Shown here: piece by piece, positions 56,059-64,000 of the stretch
Layout of the letters: each line of letters opens with the position of its first letter
Position numbering within the stretch: the stretch's first letter is position 1
Assembly: GCF_022024235.1 (NCBI RefSeq)
Contig: NZ_CP091799.1
Span: 1,616,001 to 1,680,000 of the forward strand
Length of the DNA stretch: 64,000 bases
Source of the DNA: Segatella baroniae B14
GTDB lineage: Bacteria > Bacteroidota > Bacteroidia > Bacteroidales > Bacteroidaceae
Reading direction: 5' to 3'
Program-made: the position numbers and the translations under genes
Notes under the pieces: model-generated
Databases searched by the model: none
Seen by the model: only the letters and a program-made list of their open reading frames with translations
Told to the model about the DNA's origin: nothing

Positions 56059-57414
56059 TTATTCACTCATCATCTTGTTGAAGTCTTCAACAGAAACTTC
56101 CTTCTGATTCAACTTAACAACAGTTTTAAGAACAGCTGAGAGCTTACGATCAATTGAACGATCAACGAGTGCATCAGCACTGTTCTTCTGCTTCAAGATT
56201 TCGTTAGCGTAGTTCTCCAAATACTCCTCTGGAATATTAGTCATACCATACTGAGCGAATTGAGCACGAGCTGCTTCCATTGCAGTTTCCTTAATATCAG
56301 CATCATCAATCTTGATGTTCTGAGCTGCAACCAACTGCTCCTTAATCAAATGCCATTTCAACTCCTTAATACTGTTCTCGTAGTTATCCTCTACGAACTT
56401 CTCACCCTTATCCTGGTTAGAATTCAACATGATTCTCTTCAATAGAGCATCTGGGAATTCAAGTTTACCAACCTTCTTTTCACAATGAGCGCGAACATCC
56501 TGGATGAACTTGAAGTCCTGATCTGCCTGCAACTGCTCCTTCAAGCCTTCAGCAATCTTCTCACGGAATGCCTTTTCATCTTTAACCTCACCCTCGCCAA
56601 AAGTCTGGTCGAAAAGTTCCTGGTCTACTGCATGCTTCTTGAAACGAGAGATTTCGGTTACCTGGAAGCTGAAATCAGCATTTGCTTCCTTTGCAGCCTC
56701 ACGATCAATCTTCAACAATGAAGCGATCTCTGCATCGTTTTCAGGATAAGCCTTCTTTGGGTTGAATGTAATAATATCACCTACCTTAGCACCATTGAAA
56801 AGGTTCTTCTGCTCCTCTACTTTGATATAGCTTGGCATTACAGAAGCTGCTTCTACTGTGATACCTTCTTCCTTTGTATTGCCATTCTCATCCAACTCAC
56901 GGAGATCACCCTTCAAGATGTCATTATCCTCGTAAGACTCAGCCTTTTCATAGCTACCCATACGTGAAGTAAACATCTCTACCTGCTGATCGATCAATTT
57001 ATCATCAACTGTGATTGTATAATAATCAACCTTATCGCGACCTGTAAGAGAAACCTTAAATTCTGGAGCTACTGCGATATCAAATACAAAAGTGAATGTA
57101 CTTTCGTTTTCAAGATCCTGACGTTCCTGCTTCTCTGAAGGAAGAGGTTCACCCAACATCTGAATCTTATTATCCTGTACATACTTATAGATTTGCTCAC
57201 CAACAAACTTGTTGATCTCATCCATTTTAACAGATGCACCAAACTGACGTTTAACCAAGCTCATTGGTACCTGACCAGGACGGAAACCAGGAATGTTAGC
57301 TTTTTTGCGATAGCTCTTTAATGTCTTCTCGACGTTTTCCTTGTAATCAGCCTCTTCTACTGTAAGAGTCAAAAGACCATTTACTTTGTCAGGATTCTCG
57401 AATGAAATTTTCAT
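56059..57414 (-). CDS. tig: Trigger factor
   Basis: 451 residues. The ribosome-binding tip carries GFRPGQVPMSLVKRQFG (signature GFRxGxxP). A divergent FKBP-like middle domain (about 150-250) lacks most usual FKBP active-site aromatics, as in other Bacteroidota trigger factors. The helical C-terminal arms follow. It binds nascent chains at the exit tunnel. It lies upstream of clpP-clpX in the same order as in many bacteria. A -7 box TAATTTTG lies at 57466-57473. Confidence 0.93.
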   Translation of the reverse strand: MKISFENPDKVNGLLTLTVEEADYKENVEKTLKSYRKKANIPGFRPGQVPMSLVKRQFGASVKMDEINKFVGEQIYKYVQDNKIQMLGEPLPSEKQERQDLENESTFTFVFDIAVAPEFKVSLTGRDKVDYYTITVDDKLIDQQVEMFTSRMGSYEKAESYEDNDILKGDLRELDENGNTKEEGITVEAASVMPSYIKVEEQKNLFNGAKVGDIITFNPKKAYPENDAEIASLLKIDREAAKEANADFSFQVTEISRFKKHAVDQELFDQTFGEGEVKDEKAFREKIAEGLKEQLQADQDFKFIQDVRAHCEKKVGKLEFPDALLKRIMLNSNQDKGEKFVEDNYENSIKELKWHLIKEQLVAAQNIKIDDADIKETAMEAARAQFAQYGMTNIPEEYLENYANEILKQKNSADALVDRSIDRKLSAVLKTVVKLNQKEVSVEDFNKMMSE

Positions 57415-57549
57415 CTTGATAAATTTTATTTATTTAATATTATTTTTATTCTCAGAAACGACTTGCAAAATTACTCATAATTAACGTAAATACCTAATAT
57501 AATGGAGAAAAATTGGATTTTTTAACCATAAAAGTATATCTTCTTTACG

Positions 57550-58338
57550 TTATCCTTCAGCTTCTTCAGCTAGTTCATCTTCCTCATTCGGCTTAAACTT
57601 ACGATATACAAAGTTATCACTAAGATAATTTTTACGTACAATCGGATTTTCTGCTAGTTCTTCAGGTGTTCCGTGAAAAAGGATTCTACCTTCAAAAAGA
57701 AGATATGCTCTATCCGTTATAGATAGCGTTTCCTGCACATTATGGTCAGTTATCAAAATACCGATATTACGATATTTCAAGCGCCACACTATATGTTGAA
57801 TATCCTCCACAGCAATCGGGTCCACACCTGCAAAAGGTTCATCAAGCATGATAAATTTTGGATCTATAGCCAAACAACGAGCTATTTCCGTACGACGACG
57901 TTCACCTCCAGACAATTGGTCTCCCTTATTTTTCCTAACTTTATTAAGGCGAAACTCTTGAAGCAAACTCTCTAATTTATCCAACTGCTGAGCATGCGAC
58001 AATTTTGTCATTTCCAATACAGACATGATATTGTCTTCAACGCTCATTTTACGGAACACACTAGCTTCCTGTGGCAAATAACCTATACCAGCTCTTGCAC
58101 GCTTATAAACCGGATAGTCAGTTATCTCCTGATTGTTAAGATAGACATGGCCATCATTAGGAACCACAAGTCCTGTTGTCATATAGAAAGAAGTCGTCTT
58201 GCCTGCTCCATTAGGGCCAAGCAAGCCTACAATTTCACCTTGCTTCACCTCAATAGATACGCCATTAGCTACAGTACGTTTTCCATAAGTCTTAACCAGG
58301 CCCTCTGTGCGAAGCACCATCTGTTCTTGATTGTCCAT
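57550..58338 (-). CDS. lptB: LPS export ABC transporter ATP-binding protein LptB
   Basis: 262 residues. Walker A is [11 protein letters not shown], signature [15 protein letters not shown], Walker [21 protein letters not shown], and the switch is [12 protein letters not shown]; these are LptB-specific blocks. The C-terminal extension is acidic. It energises LptFG to extract LPS from the inner membrane. -7 box TATTTTTG at 58358-58365; transcribed away from the mlaEF genes. Confidence 0.95.
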   Translation of the reverse strand: MDNQEQMVLRTEGLVKTYGKRTVANGVSIEVKQGEIVGLLGPNGAGKTTSFYMTTGLVVPNDGHVYLNNQEITDYPVYKRARAGIGYLPQEASVFRKMSVEDNIMSVLEMTKLSHAQQLDKLESLLQEFRLNKVRKNKGDQLSGGERRRTEIARCLAIDPKFIMLDEPFAGVDPIAVEDIQHIVWRLKYRNIGILITDHNVQETLSITDRAYLLFEGRILFHGTPEELAENPIVRKNYLSDNFVYRKFKPNEEDELAEEAEG

Positions 58339-58357
58339 ATTTAGAATAATTTAGGTG

Positions 58358-58365
58358 CAAAAATA
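58358..58365 (-). promoter_or_regulatory. -7 box of lptB
   Basis: TATTTTTG, 19 bp upstream of the lptB ATG; no clear -33 element. Confidence 0.5.
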
Positions 58366-58414
58366 CTAAAAATCAGTCTAATATCACTGATAAATTCTAA
58401 AACTATTTGGAATA

Positions 58415-58447
58415 TTGCAGTTTTTTTGTGGAATTTGGTTACTTTTG
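58415..58447 (+). promoter_or_regulatory. Promoter of mlaE-mlaF
   Basis: TTG (58415-58417) and TACTTTTG (58440-58447) with a 22-bp spacer, slightly long. Confidence 0.55.
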
Positions 58448-58472
58448 CAATTACAATTAACAGCAAAAAAGT

Positions 58473-59231
58473 ATGTTCATCACAAAGTTATTACATAAAT
58501 ACCTTACCGTATTAGGTACCTATATCCAATTAATGGGTAAAGTATTTTCTCGCCCCGAACGTTTACGAATGTATAGCAAACAATATATCAAGGAAATGAC
58601 TCAACTTGGAGTTGATTCCATTGGTATCGTTTTACTAATTTCGTTTTTTATTGGTGCTGTTATCTGCATCCAGATGAAACTGAATATTCAGAGTCCATGG
58701 ATGCCACGATGGGTAGCCGGCTATACCACACGAGAAATCATGCTATTGGAATTTAGTTCTTCTATCATGTGCCTGATTCTTTCTGGTAAAGTAGGTTCTA
58801 ATATTGCCTCTGAATTGGGAACTATGCGAGTAACTCAGCAAATTGACGCATTAGACATTATGGGAGTCAATTCTGCAAGTTATCTTATTCTACCGAAAAT
58901 TGCAGCATTGGTTACCATTATGCCTTTTTTGGTTATTTTCAGTTCTGCCATGGGTATCGTTGGTGCATATGGTACTGCATATATCGGACAAATTCTTTCC
59001 CCAGAAGATTTAACGTTAGGTATCCAGCACTCTTTTAATCAATGGTTCATTTGGATGAGCATTATCAAGAGTCTGTTCTTTGCATTCATCATTTCCAGCG
59101 TTTCTTCTTATTTCGGATATACTGTAGAAGGAGGATCTGTCGAGGTTGGTAAAGCGAGTACTACTGCTGTGGTTAATTCCAGCGTATTGATCCTATTTTC
59201 TGATGTATTTTTAACCCAAATGCTCTCTTAA
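58473..59231 (+). CDS. mlaE: MlaE-type phospholipid ABC transporter permease
   Basis: 252 residues with about six membrane helices. GKVGSNIASELGTMRVTQQIDALDIMGVN is broken into the typical MlaE blocks (SELGTMRVTQQIDAL; PKIAALVTIMPFLVIF). The C-terminus TVEGGSVEVGKASTTAVVNSSVL is diagnostic. It forms the membrane part of the Mla lipid-asymmetry transporter. The mlaF stop-start distance is 2 bp. No mlaD follows. Confidence 0.93.
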   Translation: MFITKLLHKYLTVLGTYIQLMGKVFSRPERLRMYSKQYIKEMTQLGVDSIGIVLLISFFIGAVICIQMKLNIQSPWMPRWVAGYTTREIMLLEFSSSIMCLILSGKVGSNIASELGTMRVTQQIDALDIMGVNSASYLILPKIAALVTIMPFLVIFSSAMGIVGAYGTAYIGQILSPEDLTLGIQHSFNQWFIWMSIIKSLFFAFIISSVSSYFGYTVEGGSVEVGKASTTAVVNSSVLILFSDVFLTQMLS

Positions 59232-59233
59232 CA

Positions 59234-60004
59234 ATGATAGAAGTAAAACATTTAACCAAATCCTTTGGCGAAAAAACAGTTCTCGAGGATATCAATACCG
59301 TTTTTGAAACCGGTAAAACAAATTTAATCATTGGTCAGAGTGGTTCCGGAAAAACGGTTCTGATGAAAAATTTGGTAGGCCTTCTTACACCTACTCAGGG
59401 TGAAATATTATATGACGGAAGAGACTTTGTTCAAATGAGTAAAAAAGAAAAGGTAGCCATGAGACGAGAAATGGGAATGATCTTTCAGAGTGCTGCTCTT
59501 TTCGACTCTATGACTGTACTCGAAAACGTACGCTTTCCTCTTGACATGTTTTCATCCATGAATTATAACGAACGGGTTAAAAGAGCGCAAGACTGCTTAG
59601 ATCGTGTTAATCTGATTGATGCTCAGAAAAAATTCCCTGGAGAAATTTCTGGTGGTATGCAGAAACGTGTTGCTATCGCTCGCGCTATCGTACTCAATCC
59701 TAAATATTTATTCTGTGATGAACCAAACTCTGGATTAGACCCAAAAACATCACTAGTTATAGACGAACTTCTGTCAAGCATCACAAAAGAATTTAATATT
59801 ACCACGATTATTAATACCCATGATATGAATTCAGTTATGGGAATTGGAGATAATATCAACTTCATTTACAAAGGTCATAAAGAATGGCAAGGAACAAAAG
59901 ATGAAGTCATGGAATCTACAAATGAGAAACTGAATGCACTTGTTTTTGCTTCAGACTTATTCCGAAAAGTAAAACAAGCAGAGATGAAAGGTGAAAAATT
60001 ATAA
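59234..60004 (+). CDS. mlaF: MlaF-type phospholipid ABC transporter ATP-binding protein
   Basis: 256 residues. Walker A is GQSGSGKTV, Q-loop GMIFQSAALFDSMTV, signature ISGGMQKRVAIARAI, Walker B YLFCDEPNSGLDP, switch IINTHDMNSVMGI. These are the MlaF/Ttg2A blocks. It drives MlaE. The MCE protein (MlaD) must be encoded elsewhere. The gene ends at a strong bidirectional terminator. Confidence 0.94.
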   Translation: MIEVKHLTKSFGEKTVLEDINTVFETGKTNLIIGQSGSGKTVLMKNLVGLLTPTQGEILYDGRDFVQMSKKEKVAMRREMGMIFQSAALFDSMTVLENVRFPLDMFSSMNYNERVKRAQDCLDRVNLIDAQKKFPGEISGGMQKRVAIARAIVLNPKYLFCDEPNSGLDPKTSLVIDELLSSITKEFNITTIINTHDMNSVMGIGDNINFIYKGHKEWQGTKDEVMESTNEKLNALVFASDLFRKVKQAEMKGEKL

Positions 60005-60019
60005 GCTATCAACTGATAC

Positions 60020-60061
60020 AAAAAAAATCGTCTTAGGATTAATCCCAAGACGATTTTTTTT
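60020..60061. terminator. Bidirectional terminator between mlaF and the lipoprotein gene
   Basis: Stem of A7-TCGTCTT with its complement AAGACGA-T7 and a partly paired inner loop. It serves both convergent genes. Confidence 0.88.
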
Positions 60062-60461
60062 ATCTCATTTTCCAAATTCCTTGGTATTGTATCATTGGAA
60101 CAACTATTTGTTCATTTGATTTATCACCATAATTCAAAACCAAAAAAACTTGAGCTGTGCGTCTAGCAGTATCTGCCTTAGCATTAGCTATTGTTACCTC
60201 TTTGATACCCTGATGCTCAACATTCTGCTGTCCTATGTACATTTTAGCATTTGCTATTAACTGCTCACGATACACCGCAGGAATACTATCTCGACGATAA
60301 GTAGCATCTACAAACTCTTCATACTTTCCTTGAAGAAGTTCATCATAATAACCTTTGGCCGCAATTGCTGCTAACTGTCCCATGTCCTCTTCCTTTTCAT
60401 GAGAACAGGAAACAGCGCATAAGGACAGAAGCAAAATAATAAACATCAACAGTTTTTTCAT
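60060..60461 (-). CDS. Small lipoprotein of unknown function (DUF4878-like fold possible)
   Basis: 133 residues from ATG 60461, which overlaps the der stop by one base (TAATG). The longer upstream frame is rejected. The lipobox AVSC puts the lipidated Cys at 19. The mature part (about 35-133) begins with AKGYYDELLQGKYEEFVDAT and ends with QIVVPMIQYQGIWKMR, a pattern like NTF2/DUF4878-type lipoproteins. Location in the envelope is clear; function is unknown. Confidence 0.8.
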   Translation of the reverse strand: MKKLLMFIILLLSLCAVSCSHEKEEDMGQLAAIAAKGYYDELLQGKYEEFVDATYRRDSIPAVYREQLIANAKMYIGQQNVEHQGIKEVTIANAKADTARRTAQVFLVLNYGDKSNEQIVVPMIQYQGIWKMR

Positions 60462-61774
60462 TATTTCTGACGAATGAAAATATTGATAGGACATCCATGA
60501 AGATTCCAGTTTTCACGTATCTTATTCTCCAGGAATCTACGATAATTCTCCTTCACATACTGAGGTAAGTTAGCATAGAATACGAAAGAAGGAATCTGTG
60601 TATTAGGCAACTGAGTACAATATTTAATCTTAATGTACTTACCCTTGATACTCTGAGGAGGAGTAGCCTCGATAATAGGCAGCATCACCTCATTTAATTT
60701 AGATGTACCGATATGAATCTTACGATTCTGATACACATCCTTTGCAGTTTCTAAGACTCTGAAGATACGTTGCTTAGTCAGAGCAGAAGCAAAGATTATT
60801 GGGAAATCCACAAATGGTGCCATACGCTTACGGATAGCATTTTCAAAGGTATCTATTACCTTCTGCGATTTTTCCTCTACCAAATCCCACTTATTAACTA
60901 CAACGACAAGAGACTTATTGTTTCTTTGAATTAACTGGAAGATATTCATATCCTGTGCTTCAATACCACGAGTTGCATCAAGCATCAAGATACATACATC
61001 ACTGTTTTCAATAGCACGAATAGAACGCATTACAGAGTAGAATTCCAAATCCTCTGTTACTTTGTTCTTACGACGTATACCTGCTGTATCAACTAAATAA
61101 AAGTCAAAACCAAACTTATCATATTTCGTGTATATACTATCACGGGTAGTACCTGCGATTTCAGTAACGATATTACGATCTTCACCGATAAACGCATTGA
61201 TAATACTGCTTTTTCCTGCATTAGGACGACCAACTACTGCAAAACGAGGTATATCCTCCTCTATGGTTTCTTCTGGACTATTAGGCATTTTCTCCAAAAT
61301 CATATCCAGAAGATCACCTGTACCACCACCAGTAGCAGCACTGATACAAACAGGGTCTCCCAAACCCAACTTATAAAATTCTGCTGCCTCATAGTATTCA
61401 CCACTATTGTCTACCTTGTTGGCAACAAGAATAATAGGAAGTTTTGCACGACGAAGAATCTTGGCTACATCAACATCCCAATCGGTTACACCTGTTTCTG
61501 TATCTACTAAGAAAAGAACCAAATCTGCCTCTTCTGTAGCTACTAACACCTGTCTACGAATAGCATCTTCAAAAATATCATCAGATTTTACAACCCAACC
61601 TCCGGTATCTACAACCGAAAAGTCTTTACCATTCCATGAAACCTTGCCATACTGGCGGTCGCGTGTGGTACCTGCAGTATCACTTACGATAGCACGACGA
61701 GACTGAGTAAAACGATTGAAAAGCGTTGATTTTCCTACATTAGGACGACCAACAATTGCAACTAAATTTGCCAT
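60461..61774 (-). CDS. der: Ribosome-assembly GTPase Der (EngA)
   Basis: 437 residues with two tandem G domains: GRPNVGKST (8-16) and GRPNAGKSS (about 179-187). Each is followed by DTAG/DTGG and NKxD motifs (VANKVD, VVNKWD). A C-terminal KH-like domain completes it. It is needed for 50S subunit assembly. The next gene overlaps its stop. era lies upstream, separated by a 217-bp structured spacer. Confidence 0.96.
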   Translation of the reverse strand: MANLVAIVGRPNVGKSTLFNRFTQSRRAIVSDTAGTTRDRQYGKVSWNGKDFSVVDTGGWVVKSDDIFEDAIRRQVLVATEEADLVLFLVDTETGVTDWDVDVAKILRRAKLPIILVANKVDNSGEYYEAAEFYKLGLGDPVCISAATGGGTGDLLDMILEKMPNSPEETIEEDIPRFAVVGRPNAGKSSIINAFIGEDRNIVTEIAGTTRDSIYTKYDKFGFDFYLVDTAGIRRKNKVTEDLEFYSVMRSIRAIENSDVCILMLDATRGIEAQDMNIFQLIQRNNKSLVVVVNKWDLVEEKSQKVIDTFENAIRKRMAPFVDFPIIFASALTKQRIFRVLETAKDVYQNRKIHIGTSKLNEVMLPIIEATPPQSIKGKYIKIKYCTQLPNTQIPSFVFYANLPQYVKENYRRFLENKIRENWNLHGCPINIFIRQK

Positions 61775-61991
61775 TGCTATTTACAAAGAGCTTATCTCTC
61801 CATAAAGATTGGAGAGTTAGGGAGAGGTCACCGCACCCTAGTTAATACTCTGTTTGCCGAGATGTGACCTTCTTTCCCGGCTCTCTCTTGCGAGAGGGTT
61901 TGTCCTCAATACCATTCAGGACAGAATGCTGGATAAACAAATATATTCTCTTTCACTCTCCAACTAAGCAAAAGAGAAAACTATATGATTA
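61775..61991. other. Structured, relatively GC-rich spacer between era and der
   Basis: 217 bp richer in G and C than its surroundings. It contains CTCTCC-N9-GGAGAG (hairpin near 61797-61820), GGTCAC...GTGACC (near 61826/61863), CTCTC-TTGC-GAGAG (near 61896) and outer arms TTGGAGAGT (61814) and ACTCTCCAA (61957). No coding frame. It looks like an inserted repeat or a structured RNA. Confidence 0.45.
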
Positions 61992-62873
61992 TTATTCCGG
62001 ATTATAACCGAAACTATCAAGTTCACGTTGTGAATTACGCCAATCCTTATCAACCTTTACAAAAGTTTCCAAGAATACTCTTTTATCGAAAAATTTCTCA
62101 AGTGTCTTACGAGCTTCACTACTTACTTTCTTAAGAGCAACACCCTGATGACCTATAATGATACCTTTTTGCGAATCACGCTCCACATAAATTACCGCAT
62201 TGATATGAATACGCTTTTCGTCTTCCTTAAATCTCTCGACAACAACTTCTACAGAATAAGGAATTTCTTTATCATAGTAAAGAAGTATCTTTTCTCGTAT
62301 AATCTCGCTAACAAAGAACTTAGCAGGCTTGTCGGTCAATTGATCCTTATCAAAATAAGGAGGAGAATCAGGAAGAAGTTCTTTGATACGCTTCATCAGC
62401 ATATCAACACCGAATTTATTTTTTGCTGAAATAGGTAGAATCTCTGCATTTGGAAGCAAACCATGCCATTTTTCTACAATATCGCCCAATAGCTTCTGAT
62501 TACTTTCATCTATTTTATTGATAACAAGCAATACAGGAATTGTCATTTTCTTCACCTTGTCAAGAAAATCCTGATTCTTCTCTGGACTTTCTATAACATC
62601 AGTAACATAGAGTAAAACATCAGCATCAGCAAGAGCCGACTCTGAAAAAGCCAACATCATCTCCTGCATTTTGTAGTTTGGTTTCAAAACACCTGGAGTA
62701 TCAGAAAAAACGATCTGACAATCATCATCATTGACAATACCCATAATGCGATGACGCGTAGTTTGAGCCTTAAATGTAGCAATACTAATACGCTCACCGA
62801 CAAGTTGGTTCATTAATGTACTTTTACCAACATTCGGATTACCTACTATATTAACAAAACCTGCCTTATGCAT
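61992..62873 (-). CDS. era: GTPase Era
   Basis: 293 residues. G1 GNPNVGKST (11-19), G3 DTPG, G4 NKID, and a C-terminal KH domain with IIIGHQGVALKKVSSEAR. It binds the 3' end of 16S rRNA during 30S maturation. In the array fabH-era-der, typical for Bacteroidota. Confidence 0.96.
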   Translation of the reverse strand: MHKAGFVNIVGNPNVGKSTLMNQLVGERISIATFKAQTTRHRIMGIVNDDDCQIVFSDTPGVLKPNYKMQEMMLAFSESALADADVLLYVTDVIESPEKNQDFLDKVKKMTIPVLLVINKIDESNQKLLGDIVEKWHGLLPNAEILPISAKNKFGVDMLMKRIKELLPDSPPYFDKDQLTDKPAKFFVSEIIREKILLYYDKEIPYSVEVVVERFKEDEKRIHINAVIYVERDSQKGIIIGHQGVALKKVSSEARKTLEKFFDKRVFLETFVKVDKDWRNSQRELDSFGYNPE

Positions 62874-62904
62874 ATTCTATTGGATTATTAGTAATGAACA
62901 AAAA

Positions 62905-62940
62905 AACGCATCCCTTATCGAAAAATAAGAAGAATGCGTT
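62905..62940 (-). terminator. Terminator of fabH
   Basis: Stem AACGCAT/ATGCGTT with inner CTTAT/ATAAG, then T7 on the minus strand. It lies between fabH and era. Confidence 0.75.
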
Positions 62941-62963
62941 TTCTTGTTGATATCTTTCTTTGT

Positions 62964-63986
62964 TTATTTCGAACCAGCTACATCAGCACCATCGTAAGCC
63001 CACTTGATATAAGCAGCACCATTAACGAAACCAGCACCAAATGCAGTGAATATCATATTATCACCTTTCTTAAGTTCCTTTTCTTTATCCCAAAGAACCA
63101 AAGGCATACAAGCCGCACTGGTATTACCATAATTTTGGATATTAACCATGACTTTCTCCATCGGCATATTTAAACGCTTAGCAAGAGCTTCGATAATACG
63201 TAAGTTAGCCTGATGAGGGACAACATGAGCTATATCGTCAACAGTAAGGTTATTACGCTCCATAACCTTTGCGCAATCATCACCCATAGCAGTTACAGCA
63301 TAACGGAAAACCATACGACCTTCCTGATATGTATAATGCAGACGATGATCTACAGTAAATCTTGATGGAGGACAAACCGACCCACCTGCCTTTATATGCA
63401 AGAAAGGAAGACCTTTACCATCTGTTCGAAGTTCAGAATCGATGAGACCAATGTTCTCTTCTTCTGTTCCTTCAACCATTACAGCACCAGCACCGTCACC
63501 GAAAAGTGGACAAGTTGCGCGATCTTGATAATCCGTAATAGATGACATTTTATCAGCACCTATAACGATTATCTTTTTGTAACGACCACTCTGAATCATG
63601 CTACAAGCTACATCCAAAGCATAAAGGAAACCACAGCAAGCGGCAGAGAAATCAAATGCAAAAGCATTCTTTAGTCCTAACTTTCCTAATACAATTGAAG
63701 CTGTAGACGGATGTACATAATCAGGAGTAGTGGTAGCTACCATGACCGCATCAATGCTATCGGGATCAGAGGCAGTCTTCTTCATCAGAAGCTTAGCTGC
63801 CTTACGTGCCATATAAGAAGTGCCGAGTCCCTCTTCTGTGAGGATACGGCGCTCCTTAATACCTGTACGTGTTGTAATCCACTCATCATTGGTGTCAACC
63901 ATTCTAGACAATTCCTCATTATTGAGAACATAGTCTGGAACATAACCAGCTACACCAGTGATGATAGCGTTAATTTTCTGCGGCAT
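62964..63986 (-). CDS. fabH: 3-oxoacyl-ACP synthase III (KASIII)
   Basis: 340 residues of the thiolase superfamily. The triad is Cys117 in FSAACCGF, His258 in VPHQANLRI and Asn288 in NYGNTSAA. The residue after the active-site Cys is another Cys (AACCGF), where AACAGF is more usual. It starts fatty-acid synthesis by condensing an acyl-CoA with malonyl-ACP; in Bacteroidota it often accepts branched primers. The start overlaps the stop of the preceding frame by one base (TAATG). Confidence 0.95.
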   Translation of the reverse strand: MPQKINAIITGVAGYVPDYVLNNEELSRMVDTNDEWITTRTGIKERRILTEEGLGTSYMARKAAKLLMKKTASDPDSIDAVMVATTTPDYVHPSTASIVLGKLGLKNAFAFDFSAACCGFLYALDVACSMIQSGRYKKIIVIGADKMSSITDYQDRATCPLFGDGAGAVMVEGTEEENIGLIDSELRTDGKGLPFLHIKAGGSVCPPSRFTVDHRLHYTYQEGRMVFRYAVTAMGDDCAKVMERNNLTVDDIAHVVPHQANLRIIEALAKRLNMPMEKVMVNIQNYGNTSAACMPLVLWDKEKELKKGDNMIFTAFGAGFVNGAAYIKWAYDGADVAGSK

Positions 63987-64000
63987 TATTCAGCAGCTTC
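63986..64000 (-). CDS. Last codons of an upstream gene, probably 50S ribosomal protein L32
   Basis: The minus strand reads Glu-Ala-Ala-Glu-stop, the stop overlapping the fabH ATG. rpmF precedes fabH in many bacteria, and L32 proteins often end in acidic/Ala residues. The assignment rests on gene order only. Confidence 0.35.

Noticed and set aside
60462..60494. Longer N-terminus for the small lipoprotein
   Set aside because: It would lie inside der and displace the signal peptide; the ATG at 60461 gives a proper lipobox and TAATG coupling.

Overview
The window looks like chromosomal core sequence of a gut- or oral-type Bacteroidota, most likely Prevotellaceae (Prevotella/Segatella-like). This is inferred from three things. 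The DNA is AT-rich. Promoters repeatedly read TTG-N19..21-TAnnTTTG, the Bacteroidota primary sigma consensus. The gene families are typical of the phylum: alpha2-type GlyRS, an HTCS-like propeller kinase, DUF3836, DUF2490, a two-PpiC SurA-like protein, a long OstA-like protein and a RecQ with a long C-terminal tail. There are no phages, integrases, transposases or CRISPR arrays.

Layout. 1-4.7 kb: a partial BtuB-like TonB receptor behind a cobalamin riboswitch, then a two-domain M16 peptidase. 4.8-7.8 kb: a self-regulated YtrA-type GntR/ABC operon (DUF3836, GntR, ATPase, decayed permease remnant, intact permease) with a full promoter and two matching 24-bp operators. 7.9-15.3 kb: MATE exporter, glyS with an overlapping FKBP lipoprotein gene, parC/gyrA-type topoisomerase and a B3/B4-domain protein. 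15.7-24.2 kb: an HTCS-like kinase lacking its regulator half, tRNA-Leu, a small coiled-coil protein, a GNAT, a Cthe_2159-type beta-helix lipoprotein and a LytS/LytTR pair. 24.3-30.8 kb: fucO, ilvA-ridA, a VTC-DUF4956-DUF2490 operon and asd. 31-38.4 kb: antiporter-LolD-CvfB operon, second MATE, trpS and a phytase-like esterase protein. 38.5-43.5 kb: asnS, an RGG-rich pseudouridine synthase, purB and two identical tRNA-Val genes. 43.6-51.6 kb: guaB, two PPIases, an OstA/LptA-like protein and mutL in one tight array. 51.7-57.4 kb: recQ, clpX, clpP, tig. 57.5-64 kb: lptB, mlaE-mlaF, a small lipoprotein, der, era, fabH and probably the last codons of rpmF.

Functional threads. Envelope biogenesis dominates: periplasmic PPIases, OstA/LptA, LptB, MlaEF, LolD-like and lipoproteins. 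It is mixed with protein quality control (tig-clpP-clpX), three aminoacyl-tRNA synthetases and ribosome-assembly GTPases. IlvA and RidA form a producer/detoxifier pair.

Most interesting for follow-up: the YtrA-type regulatory circuit with its permease fossil; the VTC-DUF4956-DUF2490 operon, about 3.2 kb from the Cthe_2159 lipoprotein/LytSR locus (these families are often neighbours in other phyla); the orphan HTCS-like kinase; the 13-repeat RGG domain on a pseudouridine synthase; MutL with a degenerate endonuclease motif; and perfect 27-28 bp palindromes that fill convergent gene junctions.
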